64,000 bases of DNA. Source: Lysobacter ciconiae. Lineage in GTDB: Bacteria > Pseudomonadota > Gammaproteobacteria > Xanthomonadales > Xanthomonadaceae. Under the pieces are notes generated by a model. It was not told where the DNA came from and ran no database searches. It saw only the letters and a program-made list of their open reading frames with translations. Positions 42,166 through 50,152 of the stretch are shown here, piece after piece. The stretch lies in contig NZ_CP063656.1 in the NCBI RefSeq assembly GCF_015209725.1, positions 2,029,001 to 2,093,000 on the forward strand. Direction: 5' to 3'. The position numbers and the translations under genes are program-made. How positions within the stretch are numbered: position 1 is the first letter of the stretch; each line of letters starts with the position of its first letter.

Positions 42166-43311
42166 TCAGGCCACTGTTGGCAGCAGCAATTTCTCGACCA
42201 GCGCCTGATACAGGTCGGGCAGCGCTTCCAGATCGGCGACGGCGACGTTCTCGTCCACCTGGTGGATGCTGGCATTCACCGGGCCCACCTCAATGCACTG
42301 GGTTCCCAGGGTCGCGATGAAGCGCGCATCCGACGTGCCACCGCCGGTGCTCTCCTCCGGCGGTTCACCGTTGATATCGGTCAACACCTCGCGCGCGGCC
42401 TGCCGCAGCGGACCCTCGGGGGTGAAGAATGGCTCGCCGCTGCGGTGCCAGTGGATTACATAGTCCAACCCGTGCGCGCGCAGTACCTGCTCGCATTCCT
42501 GCTCCAGCCTGGCGGCATCCCAGCTTGGGTTGTAGCGCAGGTTGAACACGACCTGCATCGCGCCCGGAATCACGTTGCTGGCGCCGGTGCCGGCACTGAT
42601 ATTGCTGATCTGCAGGCTGGTCGGCGGGAAGGTTTCGAAACCCTCATCCCAGCGTCGCGATGCCAGTTCCGCCAGCGCCGGCAGCGCCTGGTGGACCGGA
42701 TTGCGCGCCTTGTCCGGGTAGGCGACATGGCCCTGGATACCGTGCACATCCAGCGTTGCGGTCAAGCTCCCGCGCCGGCCCACGCGCAGCAGATCGCCCA
42801 GCCTGGCGGTCGATGACGGCTCGCCGGTGATGCACCAGTCGATCCGCTGGCCGCGCTCGCGGAACAGCTCGGTGACCCGGCGCACGCCGTCGATCGCATC
42901 GCCCTCCTCGTCGGAGGTCAACAGCAGGGCCAGCCGGCCGGGATGGTCGGGATGCGCGGCGACGAAGCGCTCGGCGGCAATGACGAATGCAGCGACGCTG
43001 CCCTTCATGTCCGCCGCGCCGCGCCCGTACAGCACGCCGTCACGGATCTCCGGCACAAACGGATCGCTGGTCCAGTCCGCCACCGGTCCCGGCGGCACGA
43101 CATCGGTATGACCCAGGAGCACGAGCGTTGGCCCGTCGCCCTCTCCATGCGTCGCCCAGAGGTTGTCGACCGCGCCGAAGCGCAGGTGTTCGCAGGCAAA
43201 ACCGGCGCGTTGCAGGCGTCCGGCCAGCAGCATCTGGCAACCGGCATCGTCGGGGGTTACCGAGCGACGACCGATCAGCTCACACGTAAGCGCTAGGACC
43301 TCGCTGCTCAT
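42166..43311 (-). CDS. dapE: Succinyl-diaminopimelate desuccinylase
   Basis: 381 residues. M20 di-zinc hydrolase: first ligand His in VLLGHTDVVPPGP, bridging Asp in LYGRGAADMKGSVA, catalytic and ligand Glu pair in SDEEGDA, and final His in ASIHQVDENV. TGGGTSDARFI is diagnostic of DapE. It yields LL-diaminopimelate for lysine and peptidoglycan. Its ATG overlaps the stop of the ArsC-like gene (ATGA). It is the last gene of the operon map-glnD-dapD-ArsC-like-dapE. Confidence 0.95.
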   Translation of the reverse strand: MSSEVLALTCELIGRRSVTPDDAGCQMLLAGRLQRAGFACEHLRFGAVDNLWATHGEGDGPTLVLLGHTDVVPPGPVADWTSDPFVPEIRDGVLYGRGAADMKGSVAAFVIAAERFVAAHPDHPGRLALLLTSDEEGDAIDGVRRVTELFRERGQRIDWCITGEPSSTARLGDLLRVGRRGSLTATLDVHGIQGHVAYPDKARNPVHQALPALAELASRRWDEGFETFPPTSLQISNISAGTGASNVIPGAMQVVFNLRYNPSWDAARLEQECEQVLRAHGLDYVIHWHRSGEPFFTPEGPLRQAAREVLTDINGEPPEESTGGGTSDARFIATLGTQCIEVGPVNASIHQVDENVAVADLEALPDLYQALVEKLLLPTVA

Positions 43312-43664
43312 TGGCCGAAGCGCTGCTTGAAACTGTTGTCACTGAAGCGCTGGGAGACCTGGCCATCGTCGGTGACCACCACCGGGCGCCGGATCAGCTG
43401 CGGGTACTCCCTCAGCAGCAATTTCCACTCCGCGTCCGAGCCGGGGCTTTTGCGCGCGTCCGGCAGTTGACGCCAGGTCGTCGACGACTTGTTGATCATC
43501 GCCTCCCACCCGCCGAGTTTTTCCTGCCACTCCATCAGCGTCTCCGGCGTCTGCGGCTGCTCGCGGTAGTCGATGAATTCGTACGGAATCTCAAAGCGGT
43601 CCAGCCACTTGCGCGCCTTGCGGCAGGTATCGCAGTTGGCCAGTCCGTAAACGGTGGTGGTCAT
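43308..43664 (-). CDS. ArsC/Spx-like protein (YffB family)
   Basis: 118 residues. Thioredoxin fold with NCDTCRKARKWL (CxxC), IPYEFIDYREQP and LIRRPVVVTDDGQ. The YffB group usually lies beside dapE, as here, and is distinct from true arsenate reductases; it binds glutathione but its role is unsettled. AGGAG precedes the start. It ends inside the dapE start (ATGA), so coupling with the DAP pathway is direct. Confidence 0.88.
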   Translation of the reverse strand: MTTTVYGLANCDTCRKARKWLDRFEIPYEFIDYREQPQTPETLMEWQEKLGGWEAMINKSSTTWRQLPDARKSPGSDAEWKLLLREYPQLIRRPVVVTDDGQVSQRFSDNSFKQRFGQ

Positions 43665-43674
43665 GCCTGTCTCC

Positions 43675-44541
43675 TCAGTCGGCCCGTCCACGCAGCAGCT
43701 CGTTGATGCTGGTCTTGGACCGCGTCCGTTCGTCCACCTGCTTGACGATCACGGCGCAGTACAGCGAGTGGGATCCATCGGCCGCCGGCAGCTGGCCGGA
43801 GACCACGACACTGTAGGGCGGCACGCTGCCATAGCTGACCTCGCCGGTGGCGCGGTTGTAGACGCGGGTGCTCTGGCCCAGGAACACGCCCATGCCGATC
43901 ACGCTGTGGTGGCCGACCACGAAACCCTCGACCACCTCCGAGCGCGCGCCGATGAAGCAGTGGTCCTCGACGATGGTCGGCGTCGCCTGCAGCGGCTCCA
44001 GCACGCCGCCGATACCGGCGCCGCCGGACAGGTGGCAGTGCTTTCCGATCTGCGCGCAGGAACCCACTGTCGCCCAGGTATCCACCATCGTGCCTTCGCC
44101 GACGTACGCACCGATGTTGACGAAGCTGGGCATCAGCACCACGTCGCGGCCGATATGGGCGCCGCGGCGGACGATCGCGCCGGGCACGACGCGTGCGCCG
44201 ACAGCGCGGAACGCGGCCTCGTCAAAATCGCCGAAACGCGCCGGAATCTTGTCCCAGAACGGTGCCGGACTGGCATCGATGACGGCCATTTCCTGGGTGC
44301 GGAAGTACAGCAGCACCGCCTTCTTCAGCCATGCGTTGACCTTCCAGCCATCGTTGCCGTCGGGCTCGGCCACGCGCAGTTCGCCCGACTCGATGCCGGC
44401 GATGGCGCGCTCGACCATCGGGGCGACGGTGCCCGCGACTTCGTCGGGGGCGAGCGTTTCGCGACGCTCAAAGGCGTCTTCGATCACGGCCCGAAGTTCG
44501 TCGGTGCTGGCGGGATTGCGGGCGGTGTTGCTGGGGGTCAC
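43675..44541 (-). CDS. dapD: Tetrahydrodipicolinate N-succinyltransferase
   Basis: 288 residues. N-terminal helical domain (LRAVIEDAFERRETL), then a left-handed beta-helix of hexapeptide repeats (VVPGAIVRRGAHIGRDVVLM ... GAYVGEGTMVDTWATVGSCA), and the C-terminal GVFLGQSTRVYNRATGEVSY. It succinylates tetrahydrodipicolinate using succinyl-CoA in lysine/DAP synthesis. The start overlaps the glnD stop (ATGA). Confidence 0.95.
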   Translation of the reverse strand: MTPSNTARNPASTDELRAVIEDAFERRETLAPDEVAGTVAPMVERAIAGIESGELRVAEPDGNDGWKVNAWLKKAVLLYFRTQEMAVIDASPAPFWDKIPARFGDFDEAAFRAVGARVVPGAIVRRGAHIGRDVVLMPSFVNIGAYVGEGTMVDTWATVGSCAQIGKHCHLSGGAGIGGVLEPLQATPTIVEDHCFIGARSEVVEGFVVGHHSVIGMGVFLGQSTRVYNRATGEVSYGSVPPYSVVVSGQLPAADGSHSLYCAVIVKQVDERTRSKTSINELLRGRAD

Positions 44542-47195
44542 AAGGGTTCTCCTTCAAGACAGGCGAGCAGCGCGGTGCTCAATGCCTGTTGGCGGTCCGC
44601 GTCCAATGGTTGGCTGTGGCCGTGGGCATCGGTAGCGGTGATCTGGAAGACGTCCTCGGCGCGCGCGCCGAAGGTGGCAATGCGTGCGTCGTGGACGCGC
44701 ATGTGCTGCTGGCGCAGGATCTGCGCGACATCGGCGAGCAGTCCGGGGCGGTCGGTGCACACCAGGCTCAGCGTGGTACGCCCGTCGCCGACGTCGTCGA
44801 AGCCGATCTTCGGCGCGATTCGGAAGTGTCGCAGGTGCCGCGGCTGGGTGCGCCTGGCCGGGCGGATGTCATCCAGCGGCCCGTCCAGCGCGAGTGACAG
44901 GCGCTCGGCGACATCGGCAGCGACCGGTGGCCGACGCGAGTCGCCGGGGATGACTTCAAACGTGTCGAAAATGGTGCCGTTGGGGCCGTCCAGCACCCGC
45001 GCCTGCTGGATTTCCAGCCCGCAGCGATCGAGCACCGCAACGATCGCGGCGAACAGGCCGTCGCGGTCCAGCGAGTGCACGAACACCTCCAGTGCGCCGG
45101 TATCGGCGGCCACCGGACGCACCCGCACCTTGGTCCGTCCCGGTTCCAGCCGGTGCAGCGCGCCCGCCTGCCAGGCCAGTTGATACGGACGACCGCGCTG
45201 GAAGCCGGCCTCCGGCATGCGCGCGAAAAGCTCGGCAATCGTCGCCTCGTCCATGCCCTGGGCGGCCAGCAGGCCTTCCACCGCCTGGCGCGTCTCGGCG
45301 ATGTGCTCGGTGACTGCCACCGGGTTTTCCAGCCCGCGCCGCAGCGCCAGCCGCGTCGCGGTGTAGAGGTCGGCCATCAGCCGGTTCTTCCACGCATTCC
45401 ACAGCTTGGGCGAGGTGCCGGCGATGTCCGCGCAGGTCAGCAGGTAGAGATGGTCGAGCCGCTCACGATCACCGACCACGGTGGCGAAGCGGTGGATCAC
45501 GTCCGGATCGGCAATGTCCTGCTTCTGCGCAGTGATCGACATCAGCAGGTGCTTGCGTACCAGCCATTCCACCAGCGCGGTGTCCGCCTCACCCAGACCA
45601 ACGGTGCTGCAGAAGACGCGCGCATCGTCGGCGCCCAGCTCCGAATGGTTGCCGCCGCGGCCCTTGGCGATGTCGTGGAAGAGTCCCGCCAACAAGAGCA
45701 GCTCGGGCTTGCGCAGCCGGGGCCAGACTTCGTGGGCGAGCGCGAAGCGCTCGCTGGACTCGGGATTGGCGAAGGACGCGATGTTCTTCAGCACCGCCAG
45801 CGTGTGCTGATCGACGGTATAGACGTGGAAGAGGTCGAACTGCATCCGCCCGGAGACTTTCAGGAACGCGGGGATCCACCGTCCCAGGACGCCCAGGCGG
45901 GCCATGCGGGTCAGCGTGCGGACCGGCTGCTCGCCGCGCAGCAGGCGCAGGAATCGCTGGTGCAACTCCGGACCGGCGCTGGCGAAGTCGGGAAAGCTGG
46001 GCAGCGCTTCGGCCAGCACCCGCGCGGTGTGTGAGTGCAATCCGCTCAGCTCGCCGCGCGCCGCCCAGGTCGCGAACAGCGCGAAGACCTCGCCAGGATC
46101 GCGCGGCCAGTCCGGATCGCGCGCGGCCAGGTAACCACGGCGCAACTCGAAAAGCTCATCCAGCGGTTCCGGCTCGGCCTCGCCTTCGAGCTGTTCTTCA
46201 AACCGCTGCAGCAACCGCTCACCGATGCGCAGCACGAGCGAAGCATTGCGGTAGAAGCCCTGCATCATCTGCTCGACGGCCAGGGTTCCGCCGACGTCCT
46301 CAAAGCCCAGCCGGGTGGCGAGCAGCTTCTGATAATCGAAGCGCAGGCGCTCCTCGCGCTTGCCGGCAACCAGGTGCAGGCCGTAGCGCAGCCGGGCCAG
46401 CGCGCGCCGCTCTCGCTCCAGCGTCGCGACCTCGTCGGCGCCCATCTGGCCGAACGCCACCAGCGACTCCATGTCCCCGGTGCCGATGATGCGCAGCGCC
46501 ATCCAGTTGAGGGTCTGCACGTCGCGCAAACCGCCGGGGCCTTCCTTCAGGTTGGGCTCGAGGTTGTCGGCGGTATCGTCAAAGCGCGCGTGGCGCTCGC
46601 GCAGTTCCAGCCGCTTGGCCTCGAAGAACTGCTGCGGCGGCCAGACCAGCCGCGGCGATACCGCCGCCTGCAACTCGCGCCGCTCGTGCTCGTTGGCCAT
46701 CAGCGGCCGCGCTTCCAGCAAGGCGGTCAGGACGGTGATGTCCTCGATGGAGGCCTGGGTGCATTGCTCCAGCGAGCGCACCGCGTGGCCGACCGGCAGG
46801 CCGCAGTCCCACAACAGCGCGAACAGGCGCGCCAGGTCCTCGGCGTGGGCCTGCGACTCGTCAGCTTCAGCCAGCACCAGCAGGTCGATGTCGGACTGTG
46901 GATACAGCTCGCCGCGACCGTAGCCACCAACCGCGAACAACGCCAGCTCCACGCCCGGCGGGATGCAGCGCTGCCAGGCGGCCTGGACCACCGCGTCGAC
47001 CTCCGCGGCACGCTCCGCCAGCAGGCGGTCGATCTCGGCATCGGCGTCAAAACGGCTGGCGAATCCGGCATCGGCGCGCGCCAGATGCCCGCGCGCCTGC
47101 GCCGCCCAGTCGGCATCCTGGCGGGCGTCGGCGCGGTCCGGATCCTCCGTCACCCCCGGGAGCGAGACGTTGCGCCCGGGGCCAGCAGGTTTCAT
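44538..47195 (-). CDS. glnD: [Protein-PII] uridylyltransferase/uridylyl-removing enzyme
   Basis: 885 residues, the full four-domain layout: nucleotidyltransferase (GGYGRGELYPQSDIDLLVL near residue 93), helical linker, HD domain (AGLFHDIAKGRGGNHSELGA), and two C-terminal ACT domains that sense glutamine (VFVHSLDRDGLFAAIVAVLD and LVCTDRPGLLADVAQILRQQ). It modifies PII proteins in response to glutamine. Its ATG overlaps the map stop and its stop overlaps dapD, tying nitrogen sensing to methionine excision and DAP synthesis. Confidence 0.95.
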   Translation of the reverse strand: MKPAGPGRNVSLPGVTEDPDRADARQDADWAAQARGHLARADAGFASRFDADAEIDRLLAERAAEVDAVVQAAWQRCIPPGVELALFAVGGYGRGELYPQSDIDLLVLAEADESQAHAEDLARLFALLWDCGLPVGHAVRSLEQCTQASIEDITVLTALLEARPLMANEHERRELQAAVSPRLVWPPQQFFEAKRLELRERHARFDDTADNLEPNLKEGPGGLRDVQTLNWMALRIIGTGDMESLVAFGQMGADEVATLERERRALARLRYGLHLVAGKREERLRFDYQKLLATRLGFEDVGGTLAVEQMMQGFYRNASLVLRIGERLLQRFEEQLEGEAEPEPLDELFELRRGYLAARDPDWPRDPGEVFALFATWAARGELSGLHSHTARVLAEALPSFPDFASAGPELHQRFLRLLRGEQPVRTLTRMARLGVLGRWIPAFLKVSGRMQFDLFHVYTVDQHTLAVLKNIASFANPESSERFALAHEVWPRLRKPELLLLAGLFHDIAKGRGGNHSELGADDARVFCSTVGLGEADTALVEWLVRKHLLMSITAQKQDIADPDVIHRFATVVGDRERLDHLYLLTCADIAGTSPKLWNAWKNRLMADLYTATRLALRRGLENPVAVTEHIAETRQAVEGLLAAQGMDEATIAELFARMPEAGFQRGRPYQLAWQAGALHRLEPGRTKVRVRPVAADTGALEVFVHSLDRDGLFAAIVAVLDRCGLEIQQARVLDGPNGTIFDTFEVIPGDSRRPPVAADVAERLSLALDGPLDDIRPARRTQPRHLRHFRIAPKIGFDDVGDGRTTLSLVCTDRPGLLADVAQILRQQHMRVHDARIATFGARAEDVFQITATDAHGHSQPLDADRQQALSTALLACLEGEPL

Positions 47196-47968
47196 AGGTC
47201 GTTGTCGTCACCCGGCAAGCGGGTGAGGATCTCGACCCCGTCGTCGGTGACCACCACGGTGTGTTCCCACTGGGCCGACAGCGAACGGTCCTTGGTCACC
47301 ACCGTCCAGCCATCGGGCAGCACGCGGGTGTGGCGCTTGCCGGCATTGATCATCGGCTCGATGGTGAACGTCATCCCCGGCTTCAGGACCAGGCCCTCGC
47401 CGGCATTGCCGTAGTGCAGCACCTGCGGTTCGTCGTGGTAGACCTTGCCGATGCCGTGGCCGCAGTACTCGCGCACCACGCTGAAACGCTCGCCCTCGGC
47501 GTACTGCTGGATCGCGTGGCCCACGTCCCCCAGCGTCGCCCCGGGCCGAACCGCTCGGATGCCGCGGAACATGGCCTCACGGGTAACCTCAACCAGCCGC
47601 TTGGCCAACACCGACGGCGTGCCGGCGTAGTACATGCGGCTGGTGTCGCCATGCCAGCCATCCTTGATCACGGTGACGTCGATATTGACGATGTCGCCGT
47701 CCTTGAGGACCTTCGATTCGGTCGGGATGCCGTGGCAGATGACGTTGTTGACCGAGGTGCACACGGTCTTGGGGAAGCCCTTGTAGCCAACGTTGGCCGG
47801 GATCGCGCCCTGGACGTTGATGATGTGGTCGTGGCAGATGCGGTCGAGTTCCTCGGTGGTCACGCCGGGCTTCACATGCGGGGCGACGACCTGGAGCACT
47901 TCGGCGGCCAGACGGCCGGCGATGCGCATCTTCTCGATTTCTGCGGGGGTTTTGAGGTTGACAGTCAT
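47192..47968 (-). CDS. map: Methionine aminopeptidase, type I
   Basis: 258 residues from MTVNLKTPAEIEKMR, the standard family N-terminus. Metal ligands: two Asp (NIDVTVIKDGWHGDTSRMY), His in YCGHGIGKVYHDEP, Glu in FTIEPMINAG and the final Glu in QWEHTVVVT. It removes initiator Met from nascent chains. It is the first gene of the leftward operon. In related genomes map is often next to rpsB; here a pilus operon of about 5.7 kb separates them. Confidence 0.95.
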   Translation of the reverse strand: MTVNLKTPAEIEKMRIAGRLAAEVLQVVAPHVKPGVTTEELDRICHDHIINVQGAIPANVGYKGFPKTVCTSVNNVICHGIPTESKVLKDGDIVNIDVTVIKDGWHGDTSRMYYAGTPSVLAKRLVEVTREAMFRGIRAVRPGATLGDVGHAIQQYAEGERFSVVREYCGHGIGKVYHDEPQVLHYGNAGEGLVLKPGMTFTIEPMINAGKRHTRVLPDGWTVVTKDRSLSAQWEHTVVVTDDGVEILTRLPGDDNDL

Positions 47969-48262
47969 CCGTCCATTATCGCTCATTTGGACAATCGCCT
48001 GATTGCTGGCCGTCTCGCCAGGACGACGGCGGCGACGCCCACCACGCACGCACGCGCCGGAACACAGGGTCACGGGGCAATTGCGTGACGCGATCTGCGT
48101 CATAAATGTGACGTGGTTGGTCATTTGCCGCCCCGCGCCAAGGGATTGTCACCGTGAAAACGTCAAAGAGCCGGCGCCACGACTGCCCTGACCCGTTGGC
48201 ACGCCTCATGCATTCCCCTCCCCGCATCCCACCCATCAAGCGCATGTGCGCGGAGTTTTTTC
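47969..48262. other. map-pilus divergent intergenic region with a palindrome
   Basis: No gene. TGACGCGATCTGCGTCA at 48086-48102 is a perfect 6-5-6 palindrome, overlapped on the plus strand by a weak promoter (TTGCGT 48081-48086, TAAATG 48103-48108). It may be an operator for the pilus operon. A second TGTGACG segment at 48107-48113 lacks a matching half. Confidence 0.4.
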
Positions 48263-48778
48263 ATGAATATCTTCAAGACCCCTTTGTTCATCGCCGTTGC
48301 TGCCACCGCGATCCTCGCCGCAGGCACAGCGGACGCCGCTACGAAGTCCAGCACCTTCAAGGTCAAGATGACCGTTGACGGTTCCTGCGAGATCATCAGC
48401 ACCAAGGATGTCAACTTTGCCAACCGCTTTGCCAACGCCGGTCCCGTGAGCGCGCAGGGCGAGGTCGCGGTGCAGTGCACCAACGGCCAGGCATTCAACG
48501 TGCAACTTGATGGGGGCAATGCGGGCAGCATCGCCGCACGCAAGATGGTCGGCGCTAACCCGGCCAATACCGTCAGCTACCAGCTCTACAGCGATTCCAG
48601 CGCCAGCAAGGTCTGGGGCAACACCTTGGGCACGGATACCGTTGACCGCACCGGCACCGGCTTTGGCAGCGCCTCCACCTTCAACCAGGTGCTCACGGTC
48701 TATGGCGTGGCAACCCTGGTAGGCAACGAGAAGGCGGACACGTACAGCGATACCGTCACCGCCACGATCAACTTCTGA
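48263..48778 (+). CDS. Archaic chaperone-usher pilus subunit, spore coat U (SCPU) domain, likely major pilin
   Basis: 171 residues. Signal peptide MNIFKTPLFIAVAATAILAA-GTADA. The single SCPU domain has the conserved Cys pair (DGSCEIIS and AVQCTNGQ), the YQLYSDSSASKVWGNT strand and the C-terminal YSDTVTATINF. It is the most soluble-looking and Gly/Asn-rich of the subunits and first in the operon, as expected for a CsuA/B-type major pilin. Its N-terminal strand (STFKVKMTVDGS) should donate to the next subunit. Confidence 0.85.
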   Translation: MNIFKTPLFIAVAATAILAAGTADAATKSSTFKVKMTVDGSCEIISTKDVNFANRFANAGPVSAQGEVAVQCTNGQAFNVQLDGGNAGSIAARKMVGANPANTVSYQLYSDSSASKVWGNTLGTDTVDRTGTGFGSASTFNQVLTVYGVATLVGNEKADTYSDTVTATINF

Positions 48779-48863
48779 TCAACCGACAGGAACGGGCAAG
48801 GCCGGCACGCACCGGTCCTGCCCCGTCTCGCGGCCAGCACGCGCGTCTGCCCCGGTAACGAAC

Positions 48864-49394
48864 ATGACCCTCCCCACCCCTCCCTGCCGGCTCGTCGTCG
48901 CGTGCGTGGCGGTGCTTGCAGGCATCGCTGCGTTTCAGGTGCACGCCGGACAGGTGACGACCACCTTCCGCGTAATGCTGGAGGTGGCGACGGTATGTAC
49001 GGTGGAAAAGGGCGCCGATGTCGACTTCGGCCGGGTCGTGCACTCGAGCGAAAACCAGGCCCTTGAAACCAATGGCAGCCTGGTCGTGCGCTGCAACGCA
49101 ACCACGCCGTACTCCATTTCGCTGGACCGCGGCTTGCATGGTCCCGACACCGGGACCCGGCACATGCGGGGACCGGAGGATGAGTCTGTGCCGTACCGCA
49201 TATACAGTGGCGCGGCTGGAAATTGCAGTGCCGCCGCCAATGTGCAGTGGGGCGACGGCAGCGCCGGGACCTGCATCCTGTCGTCGACCAACACCGGCGT
49301 GTCACAGGTGATTCCCGTTGTCGGTCGCGCCGCCTTGAACAATCCGCGGAGCGGACTCTACAGCGACACCGTCACCGCCACGCTAACGTATTGA
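48864..49394 (+). CDS. SCPU-domain pilus subunit (minor pilin)
   Basis: 176 residues. Signal peptide RLVVACVAVLAGIAAFQVHA, then one SCPU domain with TTTFRVMLEVATVCTVEKGA, VVRCNATTPYSISLDRG, VPYRIYSG and C-terminal YSDTVTATLTY. It has four Cys in the mature part (TVCTV, VVRCN, GNCSA, GTCIL), so probably two disulfides, unlike the first subunit with one. It lies second in the pilus operon; a role as minor or adaptor pilin is inferred from position. Confidence 0.8.
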   Translation: MTLPTPPCRLVVACVAVLAGIAAFQVHAGQVTTTFRVMLEVATVCTVEKGADVDFGRVVHSSENQALETNGSLVVRCNATTPYSISLDRGLHGPDTGTRHMRGPEDESVPYRIYSGAAGNCSAAANVQWGDGSAGTCILSSTNTGVSQVIPVVGRAALNNPRSGLYSDTVTATLTY

Positions 49395-49405
49395 GGAAGT
49401 TCTGA

Positions 49406-50152
49406 ATGAAGTGGAGTCACGCAGCGGCCTGGCGCATTGCCGGTCTTTCGCTGATGCTCGCCTGCGCCGGGCTGACGCACGCGGCAAGTCTGCAGGTCGC
49501 GCCAACGCTGGTGGCCTTCGAGCCGGGCAGCAAGGGTCAGGCCCTGTGGCTCAGCAACACCGGTGAGGACGCACCCGTGCGGACCCAGGTACGTGTGTAC
49601 CGCTGGACCCAGCACAACGGAGAGGAAATTCTCGAACCCACGACCGACCTCGTCGTGAGTCCGCCGCTGGCCGAGCTCAACCCTGACGCGCGCCAGTTGG
49701 TCCGCATCATCCGAACCAGTCCGATGCCGACGGACGTGGAGACCAGCTATCGCCTCGTGGTCGACGAAGTCCCCCCAGCCGATTCGCCGGCGCACAACGG
49801 ACTGCGACTTTTGATGCGCTATTCAGTGCCCGTATTCGTGCTGCCCGACACCAAGGTGCCGCCGACCTATCAGTTGAGCACGACTCTGGAACAACGCGAC
49901 GGGCAGACCAACCTGGTGGTGCGCAATGACGGAGGCCAGCACGCACAGCTGGCGGATCTGGCGCTCCTGGCGCCCGACGGCACCCGCCAAGTACTGTTGC
50001 CCGGCCTGGTGGGATACATCCTGCCGCATCAAACGATGCGGTGGCCCCTGCCCGCGTCTTCCGGGAGCCTCACAGCCCGCGGGCGCCTGCAGGCACGCAT
50101 CAACGCCGAAGCCGATGAGCACGTTCTCATCGACGATCTTGCGCAGCGCTGA
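49406..50152 (+). CDS. Periplasmic pilus chaperone (archaic chaperone-usher type)
   Basis: 248 residues. Signal peptide (MKWSHAAAWRIAGLSLMLACAGLTHA), then a PapD-like chaperone with two Ig-like domains: SLQVAPTLVAFEPGSKGQAL, the conserved QLVRIIR hydrophobic strand, VVDEVP, and LLMRYSVPVFVLPDT. The conserved Arg/Lys pair for the subunit C-terminus is plausible but not certain. Starts 11 bases after the previous stop. It carries pilin subunits to the usher. Confidence 0.88.
   Translation: MKWSHAAAWRIAGLSLMLACAGLTHAASLQVAPTLVAFEPGSKGQALWLSNTGEDAPVRTQVRVYRWTQHNGEEILEPTTDLVVSPPLAELNPDARQLVRIIRTSPMPTDVETSYRLVVDEVPPADSPAHNGLRLLMRYSVPVFVLPDTKVPPTYQLSTTLEQRDGQTNLVVRNDGGQHAQLADLALLAPDGTRQVLLPGLVGYILPHQTMRWPLPASSGSLTARGRLQARINAEADEHVLIDDLAQR

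Noticed and set aside
48107..48124. TGTGACG segment as a second CRP/Clp site
   Set aside because: The right half (TGGTCAT) does not match TCACA at the correct spacing.
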